NCBI GenBank assembly: GCA_016342385.1
Contig: JAEINM010000114.1
Span: forward strand, 1 to 10,322
Source: Spirochaetaceae bacterium
GTDB lineage: Bacteria; Spirochaetota; Spirochaetia; DSM-2461
Direction of reading: 5' to 3'
DNA length: 10,322 bases
Shown here piece after piece: positions 1 to 6,666 of this stretch. Every line of letters begins with the position of its first letter. Within the stretch, counting starts at the first letter, position 1. The notes under the pieces were generated by a model. That model was given only the letters and a program-made list of their open reading frames with translations, searched no databases and had not been told where the DNA came from. Both the position numbers and the translations under genes were made by a program.

Positions 1-2
1 AG

Positions 3-227
3 CTCAGGAACCTCGGTTCTGTCAGTGTGGAAAACCTGGAAGTTGAATTGAGATGGAATGATAAATATGGAAATGTTCTCCATAAAATAACGGAAACCTT
101 AATATCGGAAAACAATCAGTCTTTGAACAAGGGGAGAGACAGAATATTCAATTTGTTTTCCCCTATTCCCCGGATCGCAATGAACCAGGATAAGGATTTC
201 TCTATAAGGATAAACAGGATAAATTAA
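3..227 (+). CDS. C-terminal end of an unrecognised protein (5' truncated by the window edge)
   Basis: The frame is open from the first complete codon at position 3 through the TAA at 225-227, giving 74 residues. A GTG at 27 could serve as a start, but it has no Shine-Dalgarno and the frame continues upstream, so this is most likely the tail of a longer gene. I do not recognise the family. Alternating hydrophobic and polar residues (ENLEVELRW, then NDKYGNVLHKI) suggest a beta-rich domain, and the last 15 residues are polar. No membrane segment or signal peptide is visible in this part. Its stop codon directly abuts the GTG start of the Nudix gene, so it is probably the upstream member of the same operon and translationally coupled to it. 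Function is unknown. Confidence 0.6.
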   Translation, partial: LRNLGSVSVENLEVELRWNDKYGNVLHKITETLISENNQSLNKGRDRIFNLFSPIPRIAMNQDKDFSIRINRIN

Positions 228-734
228 GTGATTGAGACAAAAGATGCTACAGATATAAAGGAGATAGACTGGTCCCAATGGCGGGCTGAAAAACATGCGG
301 TCATAACCTATATTTTTTCTGATGAAAAAGTTCTGCTAATCAATAAAAAACGTGGTCTTGGAGCAGGAAAAGTCAATGCTCCCGGCGGTCATATAGAGAT
401 GGGAGAAACAAAAATTGAAGCGGCTGTTCGGGAAACGGAAGAGGAAGTGGGCTTAACTCCGGAGGATCTCATCGAAGCGGGGACTCTCTATTTCCAGTTT
501 TCCAATGGTCTTAAAATGGAGGGAACCGTATTTATCTCTTATGCTTATTCCGGTGAAATGATAGAAACAGATGAAGCCGATCCCTTCTGGGTTTCAGTTG
601 AAGACATCCCCTATAAAAATATGTGGGAAGATGACCTTTTATGGCTGCCTCATGTCATTAAGGGGAAAAAAATCATTGGCCGATTTATTTTTGATGATGA
701 TAAAATGCTCAGTTATTCCCTGGATATCATCTAG
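228..734 (+). CDS. Nudix hydrolase, MTH1/NUDT1-like oxidised purine nucleoside triphosphatase
   Basis: A 168-residue cytoplasmic Nudix hydrolase, probably cleaving 8-oxo-dGTP or related oxidised nucleotides to the monophosphate. The Nudix box is complete at residues 54-76: G54, five residues, E60, seven residues, then R68-E69-T-E-E72-E73-V-G75-L76, with the metal-binding glutamates present. Beyond the box it resembles human MTH1: GLGAGKVNAPGG matches the GFGAGRWNGFGG region, so N50 equals MTH1 Asn33. MWEDD at 132-136 matches MWPDD, keeping both aspartates that recognise the oxidised base. The C-terminal GKKIIGRFIFD also aligns. The start is GTG at 228, directly after the preceding stop; no in-frame ATG precedes the fold and the Shine-Dalgarno is weak, as expected for a coupled gene. 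The stop TAG (732-734) touches the yqeC ATG. The family is certain; the substrate is inferred from MTH1 residue matches. Confidence 0.9.
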   Translation: MIETKDATDIKEIDWSQWRAEKHAVITYIFSDEKVLLINKKRGLGAGKVNAPGGHIEMGETKIEAAVRETEEEVGLTPEDLIEAGTLYFQFSNGLKMEGTVFISYAYSGEMIETDEADPFWVSVEDIPYKNMWEDDLLWLPHVIKGKKIIGRFIFDDDKMLSYSLDII

Positions 735-1514
735 ATGAAACTTTCTCGTCTCCTGCTGAAAAATGAAGAGAAACAGATTATTTCTATAACCGGAGGTGGA
801 GGAAAGACTTCAACACTCTTCACACTTGCCAGGGAACTGGCTAATTTCAGAGTTCTTTTAACAACGACAACAAAAATCCTTTTACCTGAGTCATCCGGTT
901 TGTACGATATTGTCATTGAAAAAAATAATGAGCGCCTGCTACAACTAATCTGCTCAAAACCACATAAGAACCATATTGTTTGCGGAATCACTTCAGAAAA
1001 ATATCCCGAAAAATTAACCGGTTGCTCAGAATCTTTTTTAAATGAAGTCAAAGAGTTCTACGATTATATACTAATTGAAGCAGATGGTTCGGCCGGAAAG
1101 CCAATTAAAGCTCCGGCAGAACATGAACCTGCAGTCTCTCAATATTCAACCATGTATATAGGTGTTATAGGAATGGACTGTCTTGAAAAAAATGGCAGTT
1201 CCGAAAATGTCCACAGACCGGAACTTTTCTCAAAGATTAGAAATAAAAGAGAAAGTGAACTTATCTCTGTCGATGACATTATCAGACTTGTTAATTCACC
1301 AGTAGGTTTATTTAAAGGATCTTCTGAAAGTGGCAGAAAAATACTGCTCTTGAATAAAGGAGAACTCCTTTCTGAATCTATAGGGATTTCAATGGTAGAC
1401 AGAATAGTGGAAGAAGCGGATTTCCCCATAGAGGTTGTTCTCAATTCCTATTTGAAATCTGATTCTGTATTGTACAATAGAGAGAATAAGCCTTTGGATT
1501 TTACATCAGCATAA
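735..1514 (+). CDS. yqeC: YqeC, putative selenium-dependent molybdenum hydroxylase accessory protein
   Basis: A 259-residue soluble P-loop protein. Family hallmarks are the glycine-rich nucleotide-binding loop ITGGGGKTSTLFTLA at about residues 18-32, the following LLTTTTKIL strand, the central block ILIEADGSAGKPIKAPAEHE with the conserved acidic residues, and the VIGMD ... ENVHRPELF segment. Together these are diagnostic of the YqeC family (TIGR03172 as I recall it). The family is linked by gene neighbourhood to maturation of selenium-dependent molybdenum hydroxylases such as xanthine or nicotinate hydroxylases; the exact reaction is not established. The ATG abuts the Nudix stop, so translation is coupled. 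No hydroxylase, selD or molybdopterin gene lies in the window, so partners must be elsewhere or upstream. The last 9 bases overlap the convergent reductase gene on the other strand. Confidence 0.92.
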   Translation: MKLSRLLLKNEEKQIISITGGGGKTSTLFTLARELANFRVLLTTTTKILLPESSGLYDIVIEKNNERLLQLICSKPHKNHIVCGITSEKYPEKLTGCSESFLNEVKEFYDYILIEADGSAGKPIKAPAEHEPAVSQYSTMYIGVIGMDCLEKNGSSENVHRPELFSKIRNKRESELISVDDIIRLVNSPVGLFKGSSESGRKILLLNKGELLSESIGISMVDRIVEEADFPIEVVLNSYLKSDSVLYNRENKPLDFTSA

Positions 1515-2258
1515 AAAAGGGAGTACTGCCTTTCTTTCTTTCGGGTACTCAGGGAAATTATCGAGATACCATTTGTGGATTTTCATGGCTCTCGGAGCGA
1601 GATTCGCTATGGTAAAAACAAAAAAAGCCGTTCCCGCCAGAGACCAGGTCAGGAGAGCCCATCCTCCCCATTCAAGGATTTCTCCCAGATAATTAGGAGA
1701 GGAAACCCATCGGAACATACCGCCGAATGGTATGGAATAAGAGGTCCTGTCCCTGTCCCTTAGTTTCCTCAAAATGGAATCCGAGGTTTTATTAATGATA
1801 TATCCTGCCAAAAAGAAGCTGATTCCCAGAAGAAACTGCCAGCTCAACAGCCAGGAAATATCACTTATAGGACGTATTATAAAGAGAAAATAGAAATTAA
1901 TATAACTATTCATCAGATTAAAAATAAATCCCCATACCATTATTATAAGAAAGAAAGGCTTTTCAGGATCACTGATCCGGAAAGGATATATGAGAGACCT
2001 GTGAAAATAATGACTGAGCCATATGAGTAGAAAAATAAAGGATGGAACCGTAAAAGGGTGTATGGCAAAGAACAGTACAGGTAATAAAAAAGAGGGCATC
2101 TCCATGAGAATCCAGGCCAATCGTGAGGATATAGAAGGTCCCCATCCCTTTCGACCGAATCTTCCATAAGGAGCTGTTATAAACAGAAGAAGTACAAAAA
2201 TGAAAAGGGCCAGAATAAATTCGATTGAGAGAAGAGTATAGTACAGCGTACCTGCCAT
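1506..2258 (-). CDS. 3-oxo-5-alpha-steroid 4-dehydrogenase (SRD5A) family membrane reductase
   Basis: A 250-residue integral membrane protein, about the length of human SRD5A1/2 and alignable end to end. Matching blocks are YGRFGRKGWGP, SRLAWILMEMPSF, HYFHRSLIYPF (83-93), the NADPH-region N156...D160, GGMFRWVSSPNYLGE (N189), RAMKIHKWYLDNFPEYPK and the terminal VLPFLC. Several hydrophobic helices are evident. Relative to SRD5A2, E57 (here E53), Y91 (Y84), N160, D164, Y178, N193, R227 and Y235 have counterparts, while catalytic-site Q56 is replaced by M52. The expected reaction is NADPH-dependent reduction of an enone double bond; a steroid is unlikely as a native bacterial substrate, so an isoprenoid or other lipid is possible. 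It starts 4 bases after the trpR stop, with no clear Shine-Dalgarno, suggesting coupling, and it converges on yqeC with a 9-base overlap. Confidence 0.87.
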   Translation of the reverse strand: MAGTLYYTLLSIEFILALFIFVLLLFITAPYGRFGRKGWGPSISSRLAWILMEMPSFLLPVLFFAIHPFTVPSFIFLLIWLSHYFHRSLIYPFRISDPEKPFFLIIMVWGFIFNLMNSYINFYFLFIIRPISDISWLLSWQFLLGISFFLAGYIINKTSDSILRKLRDRDRTSYSIPFGGMFRWVSSPNYLGEILEWGGWALLTWSLAGTAFFVFTIANLAPRAMKIHKWYLDNFPEYPKERKAVLPFLC

Positions 2259-2262
2259 ACTA

Positions 2263-2550
2263 TTACTGCTGCACCAGATTCAGCATTTTTCTAAAAGAAG
2301 AGTCCTCTTTCTTGAGTTCTTTAGACCCCCGTGTAATTTTGCAGAGACTCAGTCCAAGATCTCTGGAAATCTGTCGCTGTGTAATCCCGCTGTCTATAAG
2401 TTTTACGAGAGCCCAACGGGAGGAAACTTCATAAACTTCATTATCTGTTAATAGACTCCTGAGGAAATCTTCAATTAATTCACTATCATCTGTTCTGGAA
2501 AGAGCAAGGACCAGTTCTTTGAATGCATCATCTTCATCTTTTTTATCCAT
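2263..2550 (-). CDS. trpR: Trp repressor (TrpR) family regulator
   Basis: A 95-residue all-helical DNA-binding protein. The helix-turn-helix at residues 57-78 (TQRQISRDLGLSLCKITRGS) closely matches the TrpR HTH ending in ITRGS. All three E. coli residues I can recall as contacting L-tryptophan are kept at aligned positions: T35 (T44), R45 (R54) and R74 (R84). This favours a true tryptophan-responsive repressor over the shorter YerC-type relatives. The ATG at 2550-2548 has only AGAAAA between it and a promoter -10 element, so the mRNA may be leaderless. It is the first gene of a two-gene operon with the 5-alpha-reductase-like protein. No trp biosynthesis gene is in the window, so its targets lie elsewhere, possibly including its own promoter. 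Confidence 0.9.
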   Translation of the reverse strand: MDKKDEDDAFKELVLALSRTDDSELIEDFLRSLLTDNEVYEVSSRWALVKLIDSGITQRQISRDLGLSLCKITRGSKELKKEDSSFRKMLNLVQQ

Positions 2551-2556
2551 TTTTCT

Positions 2557-2585
2557 AATATAGGGAAGGCCTTTTTATATGTCAA
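2557..2585 (-). promoter_or_regulatory. Sigma70-type promoter of trpR, leaderless configuration
   Basis: On the minus strand, a perfect TTGACA (2585-2580) is followed by a 17-base spacer and TATATT (2562-2557). Six bases then precede the trpR ATG, so the expected +1 is the A of the start codon. The spacer carries the 8-base palindrome AAGGCCTT (2566-2573), a possible operator. No Shine-Dalgarno can fit in the transcript. Confidence 0.75.
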
Positions 2586-2676
2586 GAACAATAAGCGTTT
2601 CTATGGATAATAACGCATTATGATCCTCTCGATGACTCAACAGGGGACTATTTTCACTATTTATTTTCTCCCAAGC

Positions 2677-2705
2677 TTAAACATTCCCCGAATCTGCTCT
2701 ATAAT
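2677..2705 (+). promoter_or_regulatory. Probable sigma70-type promoter of slyX, leaderless configuration
   Basis: A perfect TATAAT lies at 2700-2705, with the weak -35 TTAAAC (2677-2682) at 17-base spacing. Only CTCATAT separates the -10 from the slyX ATG at 2713, so the predicted transcription start (about 2712-2713) coincides with the start codon. The call rests mainly on the perfect -10 and its position. Confidence 0.55.
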
Positions 2706-2712
2706 CTCATAT

Positions 2713-2928
2713 ATGAATGAAAATGACATATATGATCTGCAGATAAAGATTTCCTATCTCGAAGGTTTTGTGAATGACTTGAATGGTGTAATTATTACGC
2801 AGGAAAAATCCAGCAGTCAGATGAAAAGAGAAATCGTCTTACTGAAAAACAAGATTGAACAACTGGAAGAGAGAATAGAAAACAAGGGTCATGATGTAAA
2901 ACACGATGAGGCTCCCCCTCATTACTGA
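2713..2928 (+). CDS. slyX: SlyX family small coiled-coil protein
   Basis: A 71-residue soluble protein of the usual SlyX length. Residues 6-57 form a charged amphipathic coiled coil (heptad pattern in LQIKISYLEGF, then MKREIVLLKNKIEQLEERI). The C-terminus EAPPHY is the family signature, PPPHY in other SlyX proteins. The biochemical role of SlyX is not established. The frame stays open upstream to an ATG at 2620, but that 31-residue extension is hydrophobic, unlike any SlyX N-terminus, and overlaps the promoter. The start at 2713 fits the family length and lies 7 bases after a perfect TATAAT. No Shine-Dalgarno precedes it. The gene is divergent from trpR and converges on the response-regulator gene with an 8-base gap. 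Confidence 0.87.
   Translation: MNENDIYDLQIKISYLEGFVNDLNGVIITQEKSSSQMKREIVLLKNKIEQLEERIENKGHDVKHDEAPPHY
2898..2922 (-). terminator. Weak candidate terminator after the murG-to-response-regulator operon
   Basis: Fifteen bases after the response-regulator stop, the minus strand can form a 6-bp hairpin ATGAGG/CCTCAT (2906-2922, 5-base loop). It is followed by CGTG and a short run of four T (2901-2898). The T-run is short, and the element lies inside the 3' end of slyX on the other strand, so coding constraint could explain part of it. Confidence 0.35.
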
Positions 2929-2936
2929 AAGGGATT

Positions 2937-4307
2937 CTACCTGAGGAATTCATCCTCCAACCCGTAATCATGAATTTTTCTGTGCAGGGTTTTTCTCCCG
3001 ATACCCAGGATATCGGCAGTTTTACTCTTATTGCCTTTTTCCTGATTCAGGGTATTCCTGATAATAATTTTCTCAGCTTCAGCCAGACTGATCCCCATGG
3101 TTATTTTAATATAGTTCCCTTCCGGCTCTTCTGTCAGAGCAGGAGGCAGATCGTCTATGGATATGATGTGTTTTTTACAGAGGACAACGGCACTTTCAAG
3201 GCAGTTTCTCAATTCTCTGACATTTCCCGGCCAGCTGTAATTGTAGAGAGCCATAGCCGCTTTGGGGTCAATACCTTCAATAGATTTATTATTTTCTTCG
3301 GCGAATTCATTTAAAAAAGAGGCCGCAAGGAGCTGAATATCCTCTTTTCTCTCTCTCAGGGGAGGAATGTGAATATTAACCACATTCAACCTGTAGAAAA
3401 GGTCTTCCCGGAAATTCCCATCTTCAATCTCTTTTTTCAGATCTCTGTTCGTGGCCGCTACAATTCTGACATCTGTCTGAACAGTTTTTTCTCCACCAAC
3501 CCGTTCAAAAGCCTTCTCCTGAAGTACCCGCAGTATCTTTATCTGTACAGACTGATTAATCTCTCCAATCTCATCGAGAAAAATAGTCCCTCTGTCAGCC
3601 AGTTCAAACCGCCCTTTTTTCAGACCGACAGCGCCTGTAAATGATCCCTTCTCATGACCGAATAATTCACTCTCTAAAAGAGATTCCGAAAGAGCCGCAC
3701 AATGAACTTTCACAAAGGGTTGATCTCCTCTGGTCGACAACTGATGCAGGGCATCGGCGACAAGTTCTTTCCCCACCCCACTCTCTCCGGTGATAAGGAC
3801 AGAAGCTTTTGAAGGAGCGACTTGAACGAGGAGTTCAAAGATTTTCTGCATCTGGGCGCTTTTACCAATTATATTTGAATAATTTCTCTTTTTCTCGAGC
3901 TTTTCAACTTCCTCTTTTAAAGCTCGATGCTGAAGAACCAGTTCTCTAGAAGAAAGAGCCCGTTTTACAAGAAGAGTCAGCCTGTCCAGATTAACCGGCT
4001 TCGTCATAAAATCATAAGCACCATCTCTCATGGCATTGACGGCATTCTCGACTGTTCCATGACCGGTTAAAATTATTACCGGTACAGTGGGATAGGAATT
4101 GCTGATTTTTTTCAACAGTTCCTCACCGGATAATCCCGGCATTCTCAAGTCGGAAATAACCAGGTCGATCTCAACTTTCAGCATCACTTTTAACGCTTCA
4201 TTGCCATCTTCTGCTAGAAAAATACTGTATCCGTCCATTTCCAGAGACTTACCAAGTCCCACCCGGATATTCAGTTCATCATCAACAACTAAAATATTAA
4301 ATTTCAT
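2937..4307 (-). CDS. Sigma54-dependent NtrC-family response regulator (Rrp2/AtoC-like)
   Basis: A 456-residue three-domain regulator. The receiver domain (1-120) has the acidic pair D9/D10, phosphoacceptor D53, T81 and K103. The AAA+ domain (about 145-375) has Walker A GESGVGKE (174-181), the sigma54-contacting loop GSFTGA (221-226, a variant of GAFTGA), Walker B TIFLDE (241-246), an arginine-finger region NFREDLFYRLN and WPGNVREL. A Fis-type HTH lies at about 425-448 (KSKTADILGIGRKTLHRKI). It should activate RNA polymerase-sigma54 when phosphorylated by the kinase encoded just upstream. ATG at 4307 is chosen because the receiver fold begins there and GGAG stands 6 bases upstream; longer in-frame starts (4319, 4391) add sequence that belongs to the kinase gene. 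Its start overlaps the kinase gene by 11 bases. Gene order suggests orthology to Borrelia Rrp2. Confidence 0.94.
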   Translation of the reverse strand: MKFNILVVDDELNIRVGLGKSLEMDGYSIFLAEDGNEALKVMLKVEIDLVISDLRMPGLSGEELLKKISNSYPTVPVIILTGHGTVENAVNAMRDGAYDFMTKPVNLDRLTLLVKRALSSRELVLQHRALKEEVEKLEKKRNYSNIIGKSAQMQKIFELLVQVAPSKASVLITGESGVGKELVADALHQLSTRGDQPFVKVHCAALSESLLESELFGHEKGSFTGAVGLKKGRFELADRGTIFLDEIGEINQSVQIKILRVLQEKAFERVGGEKTVQTDVRIVAATNRDLKKEIEDGNFREDLFYRLNVVNIHIPPLRERKEDIQLLAASFLNEFAEENNKSIEGIDPKAAMALYNYSWPGNVRELRNCLESAVVLCKKHIISIDDLPPALTEEPEGNYIKITMGISLAEAEKIIIRNTLNQEKGNKSKTADILGIGRKTLHRKIHDYGLEDEFLR

Positions 4308-5475
4308 CCTTTTCTCCATCCCAGCCCAACAGGCGTTGCTCTTTTTGAGGTATTGGAAAAATAAAAGTAAAATTCGTACCCTCTCCCACAATAGAGTTCA
4401 GGCGGATCTCTGCCGAATGTTCTTTCATAATTTTATAAACAAGAGTCAGTCCCAGTCCGGAGCCGCTATCTTTTGTCGTAAAATAGGGTTCAAATATCTT
4501 GTCTTTTAGTTCTTCCGGAATTCCGGGACCCGTATCGGCAATAGACACGGCAACACTGTCGTGAACTCTGAATGTACTGATTTTCAGTAACCCCGCCTCT
4601 CCTTTCATAGCCGCCTGGGCATTTTTAATGATATTGAGAAAGGCCTGTTTAATCAATTTATCATCGAGTTTCAACTCCGGCAGGTCTTTTTCCAGATTCT
4701 TTATAATTTCTATAGATTCCTGCTCCAGTTCAAAGTGAATAAACTCAATAAGCTCTTCGATAAGAGAATTAATACAGCGGCATTTCGGATCCGTATCCAT
4801 AGGTCTTACAGCAAAGAGATAATTGACGACAATCTGATTTAAACGGTCCACTTCTTCATTGACGACATTTAAATAATCGAGAAGATCCGCTTTACACACA
4901 TCATTCTCCGCATTGAGACATTTCTGCATAAGCTGAATGTGTATGCTGATCGATCCAAGGGGATTCTTGATCTCATGAGCCACTCCGGCTGCCAGTGTTG
5001 TGAGAGAGGCAAGACTTTCCGCTCGTCTCAGGCGGAGAGATTCGGCTCTTTTTTCCGTAACATCCTCCAGAGAGATAAAACTTCCTTTTATTGTCCCTCT
5101 GTCAACAAGGGGAAGAATGCTTAAAGCCAGTGTCTTTACTTTATCCCCAATCTGTATATTAAAATCTTTTTCATCTACTCTCTCTTGAGAGAGGAGATTG
5201 CTCTCAATAAAGTCGGAAATATCCTTATCGTGTACAGCTTTCCATATTTTCTTTTCAAGAAAATCATTCCCGCTCAGCTTGAGAAATCGTCTGGCCTGGG
5301 TATTGATAAACAAAAGATCGTGATTGATATCGGAGACCATGATACCGGCAGGAAGCGAAGAGAGAACCGTTTCAAGGACCTTATTGCCCTCAACAAGATC
5401 ATTCACAATGGTTTTTATCTGCTCTGCATTCTGTCTTGGTAAAGCCTTAATGGCTCTTTCGGTTAATTTTCTCAT
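4297..5475 (-). CDS. Cytoplasmic PAS-containing histidine kinase (NtrB/AtoS/Hk2-like)
   Basis: A 392-residue sensor kinase without any membrane segment or signal peptide. An N-terminal helix leads into a PAS domain (about 34-140, LPAGIMVSDINHDLLFIN ... ISLEDVTE). The HisKA domain has the H-box AAGVAHEIKNPLGSI with phosphoacceptor H167. The ATPase domain has the N-box NIIKNAQAAM (N285), G1 DTGPGIP (314-320), the F-box FEPYFTTK and G2 GSGLGL (338-343). The cognate partner is the sigma54 activator whose gene overlaps its 3' end by 11 bases. The input is presumably an intracellular signal sensed by the PAS domain; no conserved haem or flavin ligand is obvious by eye. It starts 2 bases after the delta' stop, with AAAGG 8 bases upstream of the ATG. 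Confidence 0.93.
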   Translation of the reverse strand: MRKLTERAIKALPRQNAEQIKTIVNDLVEGNKVLETVLSSLPAGIMVSDINHDLLFINTQARRFLKLSGNDFLEKKIWKAVHDKDISDFIESNLLSQERVDEKDFNIQIGDKVKTLALSILPLVDRGTIKGSFISLEDVTEKRAESLRLRRAESLASLTTLAAGVAHEIKNPLGSISIHIQLMQKCLNAENDVCKADLLDYLNVVNEEVDRLNQIVVNYLFAVRPMDTDPKCRCINSLIEELIEFIHFELEQESIEIIKNLEKDLPELKLDDKLIKQAFLNIIKNAQAAMKGEAGLLKISTFRVHDSVAVSIADTGPGIPEELKDKIFEPYFTTKDSGSGLGLTLVYKIMKEHSAEIRLNSIVGEGTNFTFIFPIPQKEQRLLGWDGEKDEI

Positions 5476-5477
5476 AA

Positions 5478-6653
5478 TCAGCCTTTCATTTCATAATAAA
5501 GACTTTCCAGTAATAAATTGTGACTCTGATTCAAAACCTCAAAATTCATCGAATAATTTCGAATTTTATTATTCCATTTTGACAGATTTCCCGTAATTTG
5601 AGTATTTATTCCCTTCTGCAGAGATTCTTTAAGCAATAGATTCAGCTGAATAGACAATTCTTCCAGGAAAGGCATAAACATATCTTTTCCAAAGCTCCCG
5701 GGAATAACATCGTGGAACAGAACATTTTTTTTCTGAACTGAAGAAATAAAGAATTCGGCCTGTTCTCTTAATTGACTATAGTTTAAATCGTGATGAGAGA
5801 GGAAAAACTCCCTCAGCGATTGAAAAGAGCTCTCTTCCTGTTTAAATATTCTTTTAAGAACCATCTGACTCTGATCTCTATTTCTACGGGAAAAACCATA
5901 TGCCCTCACTCTGGATTTAATAGTAGGTAAGATAGCTCCGAAACGGGTGGTTACAAGGATAAAATGAAGATTTGACGGCGGTTCCTCCAGGATTTTAAGC
6001 AGGGCATTTCTGGCACCTTCCTGCATATGATCGGCATTTTCCAGAATGACAACTTTTTTTTCTCCGGCTCTATGAGCCCATGTGGATATTCTACGAATCT
6101 GATTAATAGGTGTGGATCCCGGAACGGCCAAAGCCAGTTTCTTACAATCAGCCAGGAGAGAACTGATCAATTTCTCTGTTTTTTTTTCAGAGGGTAACTC
6201 TTCTCCAGGAAGAAATAGTTCGATATTATCTGTTATGGAGGTCAATTGAGCCTGACATTTCTTAAGCTTGGCTGTTTCACCTTCCCATAGGACAGTATCA
6301 AATCGTTTGAGAAGTTTCCGTACATTTCTGACAAACATATATCGGGATACCTGATTATCATTTTTTAAAAATACATCTGCTGAAGCAGCAATCTCTTCAT
6401 AAAAGTATCGCCCTCCTGTAAGCAGAGTATAGGGATGATTCATCACTCTATGATCTCTGCAGGAACGGCAGTTACAATTCCAGGACGCCTCTTTATTAGC
6501 ACAGGTCAGGGTTCTTGCCAATTCCAAAGCTGCCGTCATCTTTCCCGAATAGGCGGGTCCGAAGAATAATATGGATGAAGGCAGAGATTGGGTTTTTACA
6601 TCGTGAACCAGTCTATTCTTTACTGTATCCTGCTCCAGGAGATTCTCAAACAT
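5478..6653 (-). CDS. holB: DNA polymerase III delta'-like clamp-loader subunit
   Basis: A 391-residue AAA+ protein of the delta'/gamma-tau family. The P-loop is degenerate: GPAYSGKM (32-39) keeps the lysine but has Met where Ser/Thr is needed, in line with delta' subunits that do not hydrolyse ATP. Four cysteines, C51, C60, C62 and C65, match the clamp-loader zinc module. KVVILENADHMQEGARNALLKILEEPP (split here as KVVILENADHM at 200-210 and NALLKILEEPP at 216-226) and LVTTRFGAILPTIKSRV align with the sensor region; the usual SRC motif reads SRV. Residues about 83-178, between the zinc module and the sensor strand, form a Lys-rich insertion lacking in E. coli HolB. GAGGA near the cvpA stop supports the ATG. 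The family is clear; delta' rather than a divergent DnaX paralogue is inferred from the P-loop and length. Confidence 0.85.
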   Translation of the reverse strand: MFENLLEQDTVKNRLVHDVKTQSLPSSILFFGPAYSGKMTAALELARTLTCANKEASWNCNCRSCRDHRVMNHPYTLLTGGRYFYEEIAASADVFLKNDNQVSRYMFVRNVRKLLKRFDTVLWEGETAKLKKCQAQLTSITDNIELFLPGEELPSEKKTEKLISSLLADCKKLALAVPGSTPINQIRRISTWAHRAGEKKVVILENADHMQEGARNALLKILEEPPSNLHFILVTTRFGAILPTIKSRVRAYGFSRRNRDQSQMVLKRIFKQEESSFQSLREFFLSHHDLNYSQLREQAEFFISSVQKKNVLFHDVIPGSFGKDMFMPFLEELSIQLNLLLKESLQKGINTQITGNLSKWNNKIRNYSMNFEVLNQSHNLLLESLYYEMKG

Positions 6654-6666
6654 TTAATCAGTTCCT

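Noticed and set aside
1513..1550. Hairpin GAGTAC/GTACTC with a six-T run on the minus strand at the end of the 5-alpha-reductase gene
   Set aside because: The T-run comes before the stop codon, so termination there would truncate the message. The loop is 18 bases and the stem only 6 bp. Coding sequence explains it well enough.
2607..2622. Near-palindrome around AATAACGCATTAT between trpR and slyX
   Set aside because: The inner bases do not pair and it lies outside both promoters; too weak to call an operator.
2620..2712. Upstream in-frame extension of slyX from ATG 2620
   Set aside because: It adds 31 hydrophobic residues not found in SlyX proteins and covers the perfect TATAAT; length and the promoter favour ATG 2713.
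2970..3644. Open frames of 91-114 codons on the plus strand opposite the response regulator
   Set aside because: They are shadows of the strongly conserved AAA+ domain on the other strand, with low-complexity Phe/Ser-rich translations and no ribosome-binding sites.
4308..4391. Upstream in-frame extension of the response regulator
   Set aside because: It lies within the kinase coding end, and the receiver domain begins at MKFNILVVDD with a proper Shine-Dalgarno.
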